Source: Kineococcus rhizosphaerae (GTDB lineage: Bacteria > Actinomycetota > Actinomycetes > Actinomycetales > Kineococcaceae). Taken from it: a stretch of 64,000 nt of DNA. The notes beneath the pieces are model-generated. The model saw nothing but the letters and a program-made list of their open reading frames with translations. It made no database searches and was not told the DNA's origin. How positions within the stretch are numbered: the first letter of the stretch is position 1; each line of letters opens with the position of its first letter. Both the position numbers and the translations under genes were made by a program. The stretch spans positions 124,001-188,000 of the forward strand of contig NZ_PVZF01000010.1 of assembly GCF_003002055.1 (NCBI RefSeq). Direction: 5' to 3'. Of this stretch, positions 8,220-16,670 are shown piece after piece.

Positions 8220-9491
8220 GTGTCGAAGAACCCCCAGCACTGCGGCTGCGACGAGGGCTCGCGCTTGGTTTCGCGCCGTTCGGTCCTGCGGGCCGCGCTG
8301 GCCGCGGCCGCCGTCGGGGCGACCACCTACACCGTCGGCGACGTCTCGACGCAGGTGTCGTTCGCCGGGGCGGGCTGGAACGGGGAGACCCTCGTCGTCC
8401 TGAGCCTGCACGGCGGTTTCGACGGCCTGTCGGCCGTCGTCCCCGGCGGTGACGGCGCCTACTACGCCAACCGCCCGAACATCGCCGTCCCGCGCGCCTC
8501 GCTGCTCGGGCTGGACCAGATGTTCGGCCTGCACCCGGCGATGGCCCCGCTCGTGCCCTTCTGGAAGAACGGGACGTTCGGCGTGGTGCACGCGGTCGGG
8601 CAGTCGGACCCGACGCGCTCGCACTTCGCGGCCATGGAGCAGATGGAGCTGGCCGCCCCCGGCAGCTCGGTCCGCACGGGCTGGATCGACCGGACCCTCG
8701 GCTCGCTGGGCACGGGATCGGTGCTGAACGCGGTGGGCTTCTCCAACCAGACCCCGCGCTCGTTCGCGGGGCCGAACCAGGAGACGACGATGACGTCCCT
8801 GGAGGACTTCAACCTCATCGGCCCCGGCGACGACCGGCCCACGTGGCACGCGGCGCTGCGGCGCATGCACACCGGCGCCCGCCCCGAGGTGGGCGCCCCG
8901 GCGACCACCCTCATCACGGCCATGGAGAACGTGGCGCAGCTCAAGGGCGCCGCCGCGGGCCCGGCGAACGGCGCCACCTACCCCGGCACCGACCTGGGCA
9001 AGGCGATGGCCCAGGCCGCGATCCTGAAGAAGTCGGGCGCCCCCGTGCAGGTCATCGCCCTGGACTACGGCGACTGGGACATGCACGCCGGCCTGGGCCG
9101 CGTGGACGGCGGCTGGATGCGGGACAAGCTCACGGAGCTGTCCTCGGCACTGGCGGCCTTCGCCACGGACCTGGGGCCGGCCTTCGGGTCCACGACGCTG
9201 CTGACGCTGTCGGAGTTCGGCCGCCGGGTCGGCGAGAACGCCTCGGGCGGCCTGGACCACGGCCACGGCAACGCGGTCCTGCTGCTCGGCGGCGGGGTCG
9301 TCGGGGGCCGCGTGCACGGCGTGTGGCCGGGCCTGGGCGCGGACCGGCTGGTCGACGGGGACCTGGCCGGCACCACGGACTACCGGGCGATCATCGGCGA
9401 GGTGCTGCAGAAGCGGTGCGGGGCCGGGTCGCTGTCGACGATCTTCCCGGGTTTCGGCGGTCCCCAGCTGGGTGTCGTCCGCGCACGCTGA
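8220..9491 (+). CDS. Tat-exported DUF1501 protein
   Basis: Secreted protein of the DUF1501 family, which has an alkaline-phosphatase/sulfatase-like fold. The N terminus has a twin-arginine signal (VSRRSVLRAALAAAAVGA), preceded by an unusual Cys/His-containing stretch (QHCGCDE). Family motifs include VVLSLHGGFDGLS, GVVHAVGQ, RSHFAAME and DWDMHAG, and a late SEFGRRVGENASGGLDHGHG (written in part: EFGRRVGEN, GLDHGHG), with His/Asp residues that could bind metal. GTG at 8220 has GAGAGGA upstream; 423 residues. Directly follows the DUF1800 gene and ends before a hairpin, so the two form a two-gene operon. The function is unknown; an extracytoplasmic hydrolase or assembly factor is inferred. Confidence 0.87.
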   Translation: MSKNPQHCGCDEGSRLVSRRSVLRAALAAAAVGATTYTVGDVSTQVSFAGAGWNGETLVVLSLHGGFDGLSAVVPGGDGAYYANRPNIAVPRASLLGLDQMFGLHPAMAPLVPFWKNGTFGVVHAVGQSDPTRSHFAAMEQMELAAPGSSVRTGWIDRTLGSLGTGSVLNAVGFSNQTPRSFAGPNQETTMTSLEDFNLIGPGDDRPTWHAALRRMHTGARPEVGAPATTLITAMENVAQLKGAAAGPANGATYPGTDLGKAMAQAAILKKSGAPVQVIALDYGDWDMHAGLGRVDGGWMRDKLTELSSALAAFATDLGPAFGSTTLLTLSEFGRRVGENASGGLDHGHGNAVLLLGGGVVGGRVHGVWPGLGADRLVDGDLAGTTDYRAIIGEVLQKRCGAGSLSTIFPGFGGPQLGVVRAR

Positions 9492-9545
9492 TCATTACTC
9501 AGAGTGATCTCCTTGAGAGCTGGAGATTGCCTGACAGAGCCCTCC

Positions 9546-9569
9546 GAGCCCCCTGCGGGCCGGGGGCTC
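9546..9569 (+). terminator. Hairpin terminator after DUF1501 gene
   Basis: A stem with perfect 8-base arms GAGCCCCC/GGGGGCTC and an 8-base loop lies 55 bases after the DUF1501 stop. No T-tract follows, as is common in high-GC actinobacteria. Confidence 0.65.
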
Positions 9570-9681
9570 TGTGCTTGGCGGACAACGGGAGTGGGGTTCA
9601 GATCTGGGGCGTACGTGCCGATTGTGACGTAGAGTGAACGAGTGACCACAGAGGTGTTACGAGTTTGTGCACTCACGCACC

Positions 9682-9711
9682 TTGTACACCACAGGCATCG
9701 TCCCCTACTTT
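9682..9711 (+). promoter_or_regulatory. Candidate sigma70-like promoter of the LGFP operon
   Basis: TTGTAC (9682-9687), an 18-base spacer and TACTTT (9706-9711) fit a housekeeping-type promoter in the only large gap before the amidase at 9854. Transcription would start near 9718 with a leader of about 135 bases. Confidence 0.4.
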
Positions 9712-9853
9712 GCGTGACGAGACAGGCACGGGCCAGCAGCGACACGCTCAAGGTCCGGTGTCGAAGCGCCGATGCCGAGGCCGAGCGTTCACCCGTGTGG
9801 GTCTGACCCGCACGCACCGTGAGCACTGCCCCTGCCAGAGAGGAACGAGCCCG

Positions 9854-11836
9854 ATGCGGTCCGTCAAGACCCCCCTGTCCCGCCGCGCCCTGATCTCCAG
9901 CGCCGTCGGCACCGGTGTCGCCGGCGCCGTCCTCCTCGGCAGCGACACCTCCGCCAGCGCCCTGACCTCCGGCGACCTCCAGGTCACCGGCTCCACCCGC
10001 GCGTTCGCCCTCGGCGAGCAGCGGTCGGCGTCGCTGCTGTCCACCGACGGCCTCGGCACCGGCCTCACCACCGTCTCCGTGGACGTCGACGGCGGCCACA
10101 TGATCGGCGTCACCTTCCCCTCCGGCGCCAGCACGGACACCGTCTCCCTGCGGGTCAAGACCGCCACCGGGAGCTGGACGACCTGGCGCGACGTCCCCCT
10201 CAACGACTCCGAACCCGACCCCGACACCGCCGAGGGACGACGCTCGGTCACCGCGTCCGACCCCCTGTGGGTGGGCGCCCTCGGTACCGGCGCGACCGTC
10301 CAGGTCCGCCTGCCCAGCGCCGACGTCCACGACGCCCACCTGCAGCTCGTCGACGCCGGCGAGAGCACCACCCTGGCCCGACGGACCCTGGACGCGGCCC
10401 AGCCCCTGGCGACGAAGGCCTCCCCCCGGGTCCTGCCGCAGCCGGCCATCAAGACCCGCGCGCAGTGGGGCGCCGACGAGTCCCTGCGCAAGGGCGGCGT
10501 GAGCTACAGCGACACCATCAAGGCCTGCGTCGTGCACCACACCGCCGACGGCGGCACCTACAGCCAGGCCGAGGTCCCCTCCGTCATCCGCGGCATGTAC
10601 CGCTACCACACGGTCTCCCTCGGCTGGTCCGACCTCGGGTACAACTTCGTCGTCGACCGCTTCGGCGGCATCTGGGAGGGCCGCGCGGGCGGCATCACCC
10701 AGCCCGTCATCGGCGCCCACGCCGGGGGCTTCAACCTCGACACGTTCGGCGTGTCGATGATGGGCGACTTCACCTCCGTCGCCCCCAGCGCCGCCTGCCT
10801 CGAGTCCGTCGCCCAGGTCATCGCCTGGAAGCTGTCCACGTACGGCCTGCCCGCCGACGGCGTCGCCTACCTCACGTCCGCCGGCGGCGGCACCGCCAAG
10901 TACTCCCCCGGCACCACGGTCAAGCTGCGCACGATCAACGCCCACCGCGACGTCGGCTACACCGCCTGCCCCGGCAACGTCGGCTTCACGAAGATGGACT
11001 GGATCCGCGGCCGCGTGGGTCAGCTCCTCGGCGGCGCCACGACCACCGCGATCGACGCCAAGTACCAGGCGATCGGCGGCGCGGGGAACATCGGCGGCCC
11101 GACGACCCCGGAGAACGACACCCCGAACGGGTCCGGTTCCTACCGCTTCTACTCCGGCGGCGCGATCTACTGGTCCAAGGCCACCGGCGCGCACACGGTC
11201 CGCGGCGCGATCCTGGCGCTGTGGGGGCAGCTCGGCTGGGAGAACGGCCTGGGGTACCCCACGACCGACGACTCCCCCGCCAAGGGCGGTTTCTACAACC
11301 ACTTCCAGGGCGGTTCCATCTACTGGTCCCCCGCCACCGGCGCGCACGAGGTGCGCGGCGCGATCCGCCTCAAGTGGGCCGCGATGGGCTGGGAGGGTGG
11401 CCCCGCCGGTTTCCCCGTGACGGGCGACCGCCAGGCGGCCGGCGGGTGGTTCACGCACTTCCAGGGCGGGTCCATCTACTACTCCGCCAAGACCGGTGCG
11501 CGCTGGACGACGGGCGCGATCCGCGACCGCTGGGCCGCGCTCGGCTGGGAGCGCGGGCTGGGGTTCCCGACCATCGACGACACGAAGACCCCGAACGGCA
11601 AGGGGTACTTCAACGTCTTCGAGAAGGGGAACGTGTACTGGTCCCCGGCCACGGGCGCGCACGCCGTCGCCGGCGACTACCTCGACGCCTACGGCGCCCT
11701 CGGCTGGGAGAACTCCTGGCTGGGTTTCCCGACCAGGGACGCCTACTCCGTCGACGGCGGCACCCGCGTGGACTTCGAGGGCGGCTCGCTGACCTGGAGC
11801 AGGACCACCGACCAGATCACCGCGAAGAAGAAGTGA
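9854..11836 (+). CDS. Tat-exported N-acetylmuramoyl-L-alanine amidase with LGFP repeats
   Basis: Second peptidoglycan amidase with the architecture of the 3450 protein, 660 residues. Twin-arginine signal (LSRRALISSAVGTGVAGAV), a beta-rich N-terminal region (VDVDGGHMIGVTFP), then a PGRP domain at about 200-385 with zinc ligands His228/His229, His364 and Cys372 intact, followed by about five LGFP repeats (GYPTTD, GFPVTG, GFPTID, GFPTRD). ATG at 9854 has GAGAGGA 9 bases upstream. The next two secreted LGFP proteins follow within 1 base and with a 4-base overlap, so the three are co-transcribed. The repeats should fix the enzyme to the wall polysaccharide made by the genes around it. Confidence 0.88.
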   Translation: MRSVKTPLSRRALISSAVGTGVAGAVLLGSDTSASALTSGDLQVTGSTRAFALGEQRSASLLSTDGLGTGLTTVSVDVDGGHMIGVTFPSGASTDTVSLRVKTATGSWTTWRDVPLNDSEPDPDTAEGRRSVTASDPLWVGALGTGATVQVRLPSADVHDAHLQLVDAGESTTLARRTLDAAQPLATKASPRVLPQPAIKTRAQWGADESLRKGGVSYSDTIKACVVHHTADGGTYSQAEVPSVIRGMYRYHTVSLGWSDLGYNFVVDRFGGIWEGRAGGITQPVIGAHAGGFNLDTFGVSMMGDFTSVAPSAACLESVAQVIAWKLSTYGLPADGVAYLTSAGGGTAKYSPGTTVKLRTINAHRDVGYTACPGNVGFTKMDWIRGRVGQLLGGATTTAIDAKYQAIGGAGNIGGPTTPENDTPNGSGSYRFYSGGAIYWSKATGAHTVRGAILALWGQLGWENGLGYPTTDDSPAKGGFYNHFQGGSIYWSPATGAHEVRGAIRLKWAAMGWEGGPAGFPVTGDRQAAGGWFTHFQGGSIYYSAKTGARWTTGAIRDRWAALGWERGLGFPTIDDTKTPNGKGYFNVFEKGNVYWSPATGAHAVAGDYLDAYGALGWENSWLGFPTRDAYSVDGGTRVDFEGGSLTWSRTTDQITAKKK

Positions 11837-11837
11837 C

Positions 11838-13058
11838 GTGAGACGTCTGCCGGCGGCGGCACTGGCGGGGGGCCTGATCGCGGGCCTCCTCGCCGGTGCG
11901 GGTTCCGCGCAGGCCGCGCCCGGGAAACCCCCCGGTCTGCCGGCGGACGTCGACGCGTACGCCGCGCGCTACCAGGCCCCGATCACCTGCGGGGCACCGC
12001 AGGCCGGGACCCTGGCCCTGGCCCGGCTGCTGCGCGAGGCGTACGGGAAGCAGACCGTCGGCACCGCCCGCGACTGCCCCGCGAGCGGGGTCCCCGTCTC
12101 CGAGCACTCCGACGGCCGCGCCGTCGACTGGATGCTGGACTCCGCGAACCCCGCGCAGGCCGCCGTGGCGAACGAGTTCCTGACCTGGCTGCTGGCCGAC
12201 GACGCGACGAACGCCCGGCGCCTCGGCGTCATGTACGTCATCTGGAACCGGCAGGTCTGGAAGGCGTACGACCGCACCGCCGGGTGGCAGCCGTACACCG
12301 GCCCGAACCCGCACACCGACCACGTCCACGTCTCGCTGACGTTCTCCGGGGCGGCGGGCGAGACGTCGTGGTGGACGGGCACCACCGACCCGCTGAAGGG
12401 GCACTGGCTCGCGCTCGGCGGGGCCCGCTCGGTCCTCGGCGGTGACCTCGGCGCGGCCCGCACCGTGTCGAAGTCCGGGGTGTCGCGCAAGGACTACCAC
12501 TACGGGACCGTCTACTCCTCCCCCACCACCCCGGTGCGCGAGGTCCACGGCGGCATCCGCGCCCGGTTCGACGCCCTCGGCGGCGTCGCCGTCCTCGGGG
12601 TCCCGCTGACCGACGAGACCCGCACCCCGCGCCGCCCCGGCGCGTACAGCCACTTCCAGTTCGGCTCGATCTACTCCTCCCCCGCCACCGGCTCCCACGA
12701 CGTGCGCGGCGCCATCCGCGACCGGTGGGCCGCGCTCGGCTGGGAGAACGGGCTGGGTTTCCCCACGACGAACGACACGCGCACCCCGCGCCGGGCCGGG
12801 TACTACACGCACTTCGAAGGCGGCTCGGTCTACTGGTCGCCGGCCACGGGGGCGCACGCCGTCCGCGGCGCCCTGCGCGACGCGTGGGCCGGGCAGGGCT
12901 GGGAGAACGGCCCGCTCGGGTTCCCCGTCGCCGAGGAGCGCGCCGTCCCCGGCGGGCTGCAGCTCGACTTCCAGGGCGGGTCCATCACCTGGGACGCCAA
13001 GCGCCGCACCACCTCGATCTCGCTCGACCGCACCGATGCACCAGGAGGAAACCCGTGA
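11838..13058 (+). CDS. Secreted M15-like peptidase/carboxypeptidase with LGFP repeats
   Basis: Exported protein of 406 residues: a Sec signal (LAGGLIAGLLAGAGSAQAA), then a compact domain at about 35-170 similar to ARB-07466/M15-type domains, with SEHSDGRAVDWMLD and a late TDHVHVSLTF that give the H-x-D and H-x-H pattern of metal-binding LAS-type peptidases. Such domains cut or bind peptide stems. Residues about 190-390 hold LGFP repeats (GVPLTD, GFPTTN, GFPVAE). GTG at 11838 comes 1 base after the amidase stop. Some homologues of this domain are thought to be non-catalytic, so the peptidase activity is inferred. Confidence 0.75.
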   Translation: MRRLPAAALAGGLIAGLLAGAGSAQAAPGKPPGLPADVDAYAARYQAPITCGAPQAGTLALARLLREAYGKQTVGTARDCPASGVPVSEHSDGRAVDWMLDSANPAQAAVANEFLTWLLADDATNARRLGVMYVIWNRQVWKAYDRTAGWQPYTGPNPHTDHVHVSLTFSGAAGETSWWTGTTDPLKGHWLALGGARSVLGGDLGAARTVSKSGVSRKDYHYGTVYSSPTTPVREVHGGIRARFDALGGVAVLGVPLTDETRTPRRPGAYSHFQFGSIYSSPATGSHDVRGAIRDRWAALGWENGLGFPTTNDTRTPRRAGYYTHFEGGSVYWSPATGAHAVRGALRDAWAGQGWENGPLGFPVAEERAVPGGLQLDFQGGSITWDAKRRTTSISLDRTDAPGGNP

Positions 13059-15022
13059 ACCGTCGACGCCTCTCCCGGGCGGTGGCCGCCACCGCCGTCG
13101 CGCTCGCCGCGGGAACCCTCACGGCCCTGCCCGCGCAGGCCGCCGAGGTGCGCCCCGCCGTCGGCGGGCAGTTCACCTTCCAGGGCCACGGCTACGGCCA
13201 CGGCATCGGGATGTCGCAGTGGGGCGCGCAGTCCCGCGCGCTCTCCGGTCAGTCCTACCGGACGATCCTCGACTTCTACTACCCCGGCACGACCGTGGCG
13301 AACCGCGCGAACCAGACCCTGCGCGTCGGCCTCACCGCCTTCGCGAACGCCGCCGTCGCCGTGTCCGCACCCACCGGTGCGGCCCTGACGATCTCAGGGT
13401 CGCAGAACGTCGTCGCCCCCGGCCAGCGCCTCGTCGTCGCCCCCGCGGGCGCCGGGCTCACCGGCGCCGTCGACAACGGCTGGAGCGAGGGCTGGGGGTC
13501 GACGGTCACCGTCAGCGGCCCCGACGGCGTCCTGCTGCAGAAGGGCGACGGGACGTTCGTCCGGTACGGCGGTGTGATCCGGATCGTCAGCGGGCCCAAG
13601 CTCACGGTCGTCAACGACGTCCCGCTGGAGACGTACCTGCGCGGCGTCGTACCCGCCGAGTCCCCCTCGTCCTTCCACGCCGAGGCGTTGAAGGCCCAGT
13701 CCGTCGCCGCGCGCAGCTACGCGCTGTCGGTGCTGTCCGCGCAGGCCCAGACCGACATCTGCGACACCACGGCCTGCCAGGTGTACCGCGGGGCGGAGAC
13801 CCGCGACCGCAACGGCGTCACCACCTGGACCACCCCCGCCTCCACCGACGCCGCCATCGCCGCGACCGCCGGGGAGATCCGCGCCTACGACGGCCAGGTC
13901 GCCTTCACGCAGTTCTCCTCCTCCAACGGCGGCTGGACCGTCGCCGGCTCCAAGCCCTACCTCAAGGCCGCCGCGGACCCGTTCTCCGGCCCGGGGGCCG
14001 CCGCCGGTGAGAGCGTCGCGAACTGGTCCGCGACGGTCCCCGCCTCGGCGTTCGACGCCGGGTGCGCCGCCGGCGGGTCCGCGCAGACGATCGTCGTGAC
14101 CGGCCGCGACGGCCGCGGCGACTGGGGCGGGCGCGTCACGACGGCCAAGCTCGTCTGCACGAACGGCACCGTCGCGGTCACCGGGAACAAGCTGCGCCAG
14201 CTCGGCGGGACCCGCTCGGACTGGTTCTCCGTCACCAGCGCCGTCCAGCAGAAGGCGGCCGCCCTCAAGGGCGCCCTCGGCCCGGCGACGAGCGCCGAAC
14301 TGGGCACCCCGAACGACCTCGGGTCCTACCAGCACTTCGCCGGCGGCTCGATCTACGCCTCGGCCGCCGGCGCGTACGACGTGCGCGGCGCCATCCGCGC
14401 CGAGTGGGCCCGGCTGGGCTGGGAGAACGGTCTCGGCTTCCCCACCAGCGGCGACGCCCGCACCCCCGACGGGCGCGGCTTCTACAACCACTTCCAGGGC
14501 GGCTCGATCTACTGGTCCCCCGCGACCGGGGCGCACGACGTGCGCGGCGCCATCCGCGCCGAGTGGGCCCGCCTCGGCTGGGAGAACGGGATGGGCTTCC
14601 CCACCACCGGCGACACCCGCACTCCGAACGGGCGCGGGACGTACACCCACTTCCAGGGCGGCTCGGTCTACTGGAGCTCGGCCACCGGCGCCCACGCCGT
14701 GCGTGGGGACATCCTGCGGGAGTGGGCCGCCCTCGGCTGGGAGACCGGCCTCGGGTTCCCGACCACCTCCGACGCGGCGCTGCCGAACGGGCGGGGGTTC
14801 TTCACGAAGTTCCAGGGCGGGTCGATCTACTGGGGCCCGGCCACCGGCGCCCACGCCGTGCGCGGCGCGGTCTACGACGCGTGGGCCGCGCAGGGCTGGG
14901 AGAACGGGCCCCTCGGGATGCCCACCGGCGACGAGCAGTGGAACGGCTCGACGCTGACGCAGACGTTCCAGGGCGGCACGCTCAGCTTCGACTCGGTGAC
15001 GCGGAAGGTCGCGCGCGCCTGA
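13055..15022 (+). CDS. SpoIID/LytB-domain protein with LGFP repeats
   Basis: Exported protein, 655 residues: a Sec signal (VAATAVALAAGTLTALPAQAA), GHGYGHGIGMSQWGA (the family hallmark), then the SpoIID core at about 115-330 with LETYLRGVVPAE, ALKAQSVAARSYA and SSSNGGW. SpoIID enzymes are lytic transglycosylases acting on denuded glycan; the catalytic Glu fits the one in VVPAESPSSF. About five LGFP repeats end the protein. GTG at 13055 overlaps the previous stop (GTGA), with AGGAGG upstream. The repeats are also nearly identical in DNA, for example at about 14380-14432 and 14538-14590. The amidase-peptidase-SpoIID set resembles a complete wall-remodelling kit. Confidence 0.87.
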   Translation: MNRRRLSRAVAATAVALAAGTLTALPAQAAEVRPAVGGQFTFQGHGYGHGIGMSQWGAQSRALSGQSYRTILDFYYPGTTVANRANQTLRVGLTAFANAAVAVSAPTGAALTISGSQNVVAPGQRLVVAPAGAGLTGAVDNGWSEGWGSTVTVSGPDGVLLQKGDGTFVRYGGVIRIVSGPKLTVVNDVPLETYLRGVVPAESPSSFHAEALKAQSVAARSYALSVLSAQAQTDICDTTACQVYRGAETRDRNGVTTWTTPASTDAAIAATAGEIRAYDGQVAFTQFSSSNGGWTVAGSKPYLKAAADPFSGPGAAAGESVANWSATVPASAFDAGCAAGGSAQTIVVTGRDGRGDWGGRVTTAKLVCTNGTVAVTGNKLRQLGGTRSDWFSVTSAVQQKAAALKGALGPATSAELGTPNDLGSYQHFAGGSIYASAAGAYDVRGAIRAEWARLGWENGLGFPTSGDARTPDGRGFYNHFQGGSIYWSPATGAHDVRGAIRAEWARLGWENGMGFPTTGDTRTPNGRGTYTHFQGGSVYWSSATGAHAVRGDILREWAALGWETGLGFPTTSDAALPNGRGFFTKFQGGSIYWGPATGAHAVRGAVYDAWAAQGWENGPLGMPTGDEQWNGSTLTQTFQGGTLSFDSVTRKVARA

Positions 15023-15042
15023 CGCGTGCGCCGGCTCTGGCT

Positions 15043-15121
15043 CCCCTCCCCGCGCGAGGCACACTTCGGGCCCTCAGAACGATGTTCTGAGGGCCCGAAG
15101 TGTGCCTCGCGCGGGGAGGGG
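15043..15121. terminator. Perfect 38-base-pair hairpin between convergent operons
   Basis: Arms 15043-15080 and 15084-15121 are perfectly complementary with a 3-base loop. It lies between the LGFP operon and the minus-strand glycan operon, so it should work as a bidirectional terminator. It is far longer than needed, and bases 15048-15073 recur with 4 mismatches in 26 inside the coding sequence at 28699-28724, which suggests a dispersed element. Confidence 0.85.
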
Positions 15122-15154
15122 TGCGCTGGTGGTCCACCCGCGCGAGGGGAACCG

Positions 15155-16255
15155 TCAGGCCGGGACCTCGCGGGCGCGCCGCGGCAGCGCCAGCAGCACC
15201 ACGAGCACGAGCAGCGACACCGGCCGGGTCTCGGCGGCGGCCACGCCCCAGTGCAGCACGGGCAACAGCCACGGGACGGCCGCCAGCGCCACGAGCGGGC
15301 GGAACCGCCCCCACGCGAACAGCGCGACGGCGGCGATCGGGGCGGCCAGCGCGTGGTGCGACCACGTCACGGGCGAGACGAGGCAGGTCACGAGCGAGAC
15401 GAGCAGCCCGTACCGCAGCCGGTCCTGCCGTTCGAGCCAGTCGCAGCGCCACGCCACGAAGACCACCAGCAGCACCAGCGGGACGGACAGGACCGTGGCC
15501 GGCCAGGTCGGCAGCCCGGCGTGCGCGAACGCCCCCGCGAGGGAGTTGTTCGTCGTGGTGCCCGGCGCGGCGACGCGCGCGGAGTCCCACAGCAGGGACC
15601 CGAAGTAGGAGGCCGCCGAGCGCGGCGCGACGAGGACCCCGACGAGCGTGGCCGCGGCCCCGACGACGGCGACGGCCGAGGCGAACCACCACCGCGCGCG
15701 CCGGTTGACGACCGCGGCGACGACGAGCGCGGGCGTCACCTTCACGGCGCCGGACAACCCGGCGAGCACCGCTCCCCCGCGCCCGCCGTACAGGCAGCCG
15801 ACGACGAGGCCGACGACGACGAGGGGGCTGACCTGCCCCAGCACGAGCGCCTCGCGGAACGGGTCGCTGAGGGCGACGAACGCGACGCCGAGCCCGCCGA
15901 GGAGCCCGCCGGCCGCCCCCACCGCGCGGGTGACCCGGAGCATCGCCCACACCGTGACGGCGACGAGCACCGCGTCCCACACGACGAGGTCCACCGCGGC
16001 GGGCAGCAGCACGAGCGGCAGGAACAGCACGGCCGCGAACGGGGGGTAGACGAACCAGTGGCCGCGGTAGGTCTCGCGCAGGTAGACGTCGCGGCCGGCG
16101 AGCAGGTCGCGCGCCCCGTCGCGGTAGACGGCGAGGTCGTAGCCGCGCTGCCAGGCCTCCTGCCCGAGCCCGCTGAGGACGAGCGCGACGGCCAGCGCGA
16201 CCCCGAGGGCCGCGGGCACCCAGAACCCGGCGGTGAGGGGCCTAGGGCTGCGCAC
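15155..16255 (-). CDS. GT87 (DUF2029) polyprenyl-phosphate-sugar glycosyltransferase, AftC/PimE-like
   Basis: Multi-pass GT-C transferase of 366 residues with about ten hydrophobic segments. The first loop carries the acidic residue of the family (GYDLAVYRDGARDLLAG) and the VYPPFAAVLFLPL segment typical of DUF2029. Family members include mannosyltransferase PimE and arabinofuranosyltransferase AftC, which use lipid-linked donors on the outer membrane face. The gene is last in a minus-strand array with ubiA, a PAP2 phosphatase and an AftB-like gene, so DPA as donor and an AftC-like branching role are the best guess. GTG at 16255 overlaps the gtrA end by 14 bases. Confidence 0.78.
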   Translation of the reverse strand: MRSPRPLTAGFWVPAALGVALAVALVLSGLGQEAWQRGYDLAVYRDGARDLLAGRDVYLRETYRGHWFVYPPFAAVLFLPLVLLPAAVDLVVWDAVLVAVTVWAMLRVTRAVGAAGGLLGGLGVAFVALSDPFREALVLGQVSPLVVVGLVVGCLYGGRGGAVLAGLSGAVKVTPALVVAAVVNRRARWWFASAVAVVGAAATLVGVLVAPRSAASYFGSLLWDSARVAAPGTTTNNSLAGAFAHAGLPTWPATVLSVPLVLLVVFVAWRCDWLERQDRLRYGLLVSLVTCLVSPVTWSHHALAAPIAAVALFAWGRFRPLVALAAVPWLLPVLHWGVAAAETRPVSLLVLVVLLALPRRAREVPA

Positions 16256-16670
16256 GGGCGGGGAAGACGAACGTCCGGAAGGTGTAGAAGCGGAACACCA
16301 TGGCGATCGCCATCCCGACGACGTTGCCGGAGACGTTGTCCGCCAGCACCGACGTCCAGCCGAACCCGTAGTGGGTGATCGCCAGGCACAGCAGCTGCAA
16401 CCCGGCGGCGATCGCGGAGAACAGGAAGAACATCGCGTACTCGCGCCCGGGGTGCTCGCTGCGCCGGTCGCGCCAGGTGTAGTACCGCGACCCGAGGAAG
16501 GCGATGAAGATCGCGACGACGCTGGAGACGACCTTCGACCAGACCGACCCGACCCCGGCGAACAGCAGGACGTTGAACACCAGCAGGTCCGCCAGGTAGG
16601 CGATGCCGCCGGAGACGAGGAAGCGGACGACCTCGCCGAAGCGGTGGTGCTGGGTGACGGCCCGGATCAC
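16242..16670 (-). CDS. GtrA-family membrane protein (Rv3789-like)
   Basis: Small four-helix membrane protein of 142 residues. GtrA proteins are linked to lipid-carrier sugar transfer or translocation; Rv3789 of mycobacteria is needed for normal arabinan synthesis, proposed as DPA flippase or anchor. Visible traits are FLVSGGIAYLADLLVFNVLL, SRYYTWRDRR after the second helix and a final RFYTFRTFVF. GTG 16670 overlaps the ubiA stop as GTGA. GTG 16676 is possible. Its place directly after ubiA, the enzyme that starts DPA synthesis, supports a role in DPA handling. Confidence 0.82.
   Translation of the reverse strand: MIRAVTQHHRFGEVVRFLVSGGIAYLADLLVFNVLLFAGVGSVWSKVVSSVVAIFIAFLGSRYYTWRDRRSEHPGREYAMFFLFSAIAAGLQLLCLAITHYGFGWTSVLADNVSGNVVGMAIAMVFRFYTFRTFVFPARAQP

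Larger units (their letters stand above)
9492..9853 (+). other. 362-base gene-free region upstream of second LGFP amidase
   Basis: The longest gene-free stretch of the window. It contains a hairpin terminator at 9546-9569, then a less GC-rich segment with three GTGAC-like repeats at about 9625-9645 (GTGAC, GTGAAC, GTGAC), a candidate promoter (9682-9711) and a leader of about 135 bases. The repeats resemble the GTNAC direct repeats bound by MtrA-type wall regulators, but this is only suggestive. I found no recognisable c-di-AMP riboswitch core, although such elements often precede wall hydrolases in this phylum. Confidence 0.6.

Noticed and set aside
9718-9853. c-di-AMP (ydaO-type) riboswitch in the amidase leader
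   Set aside because: Typical conserved core segments could not be found by eye; noted only as a test to make.
9380-11662. A 760-codon open frame on the minus strand across the LGFP amidase gene
   Set aside because: It is antisense to a well-supported gene; the frame stays open because of very high GC at codon position 3, and its product has no domain.
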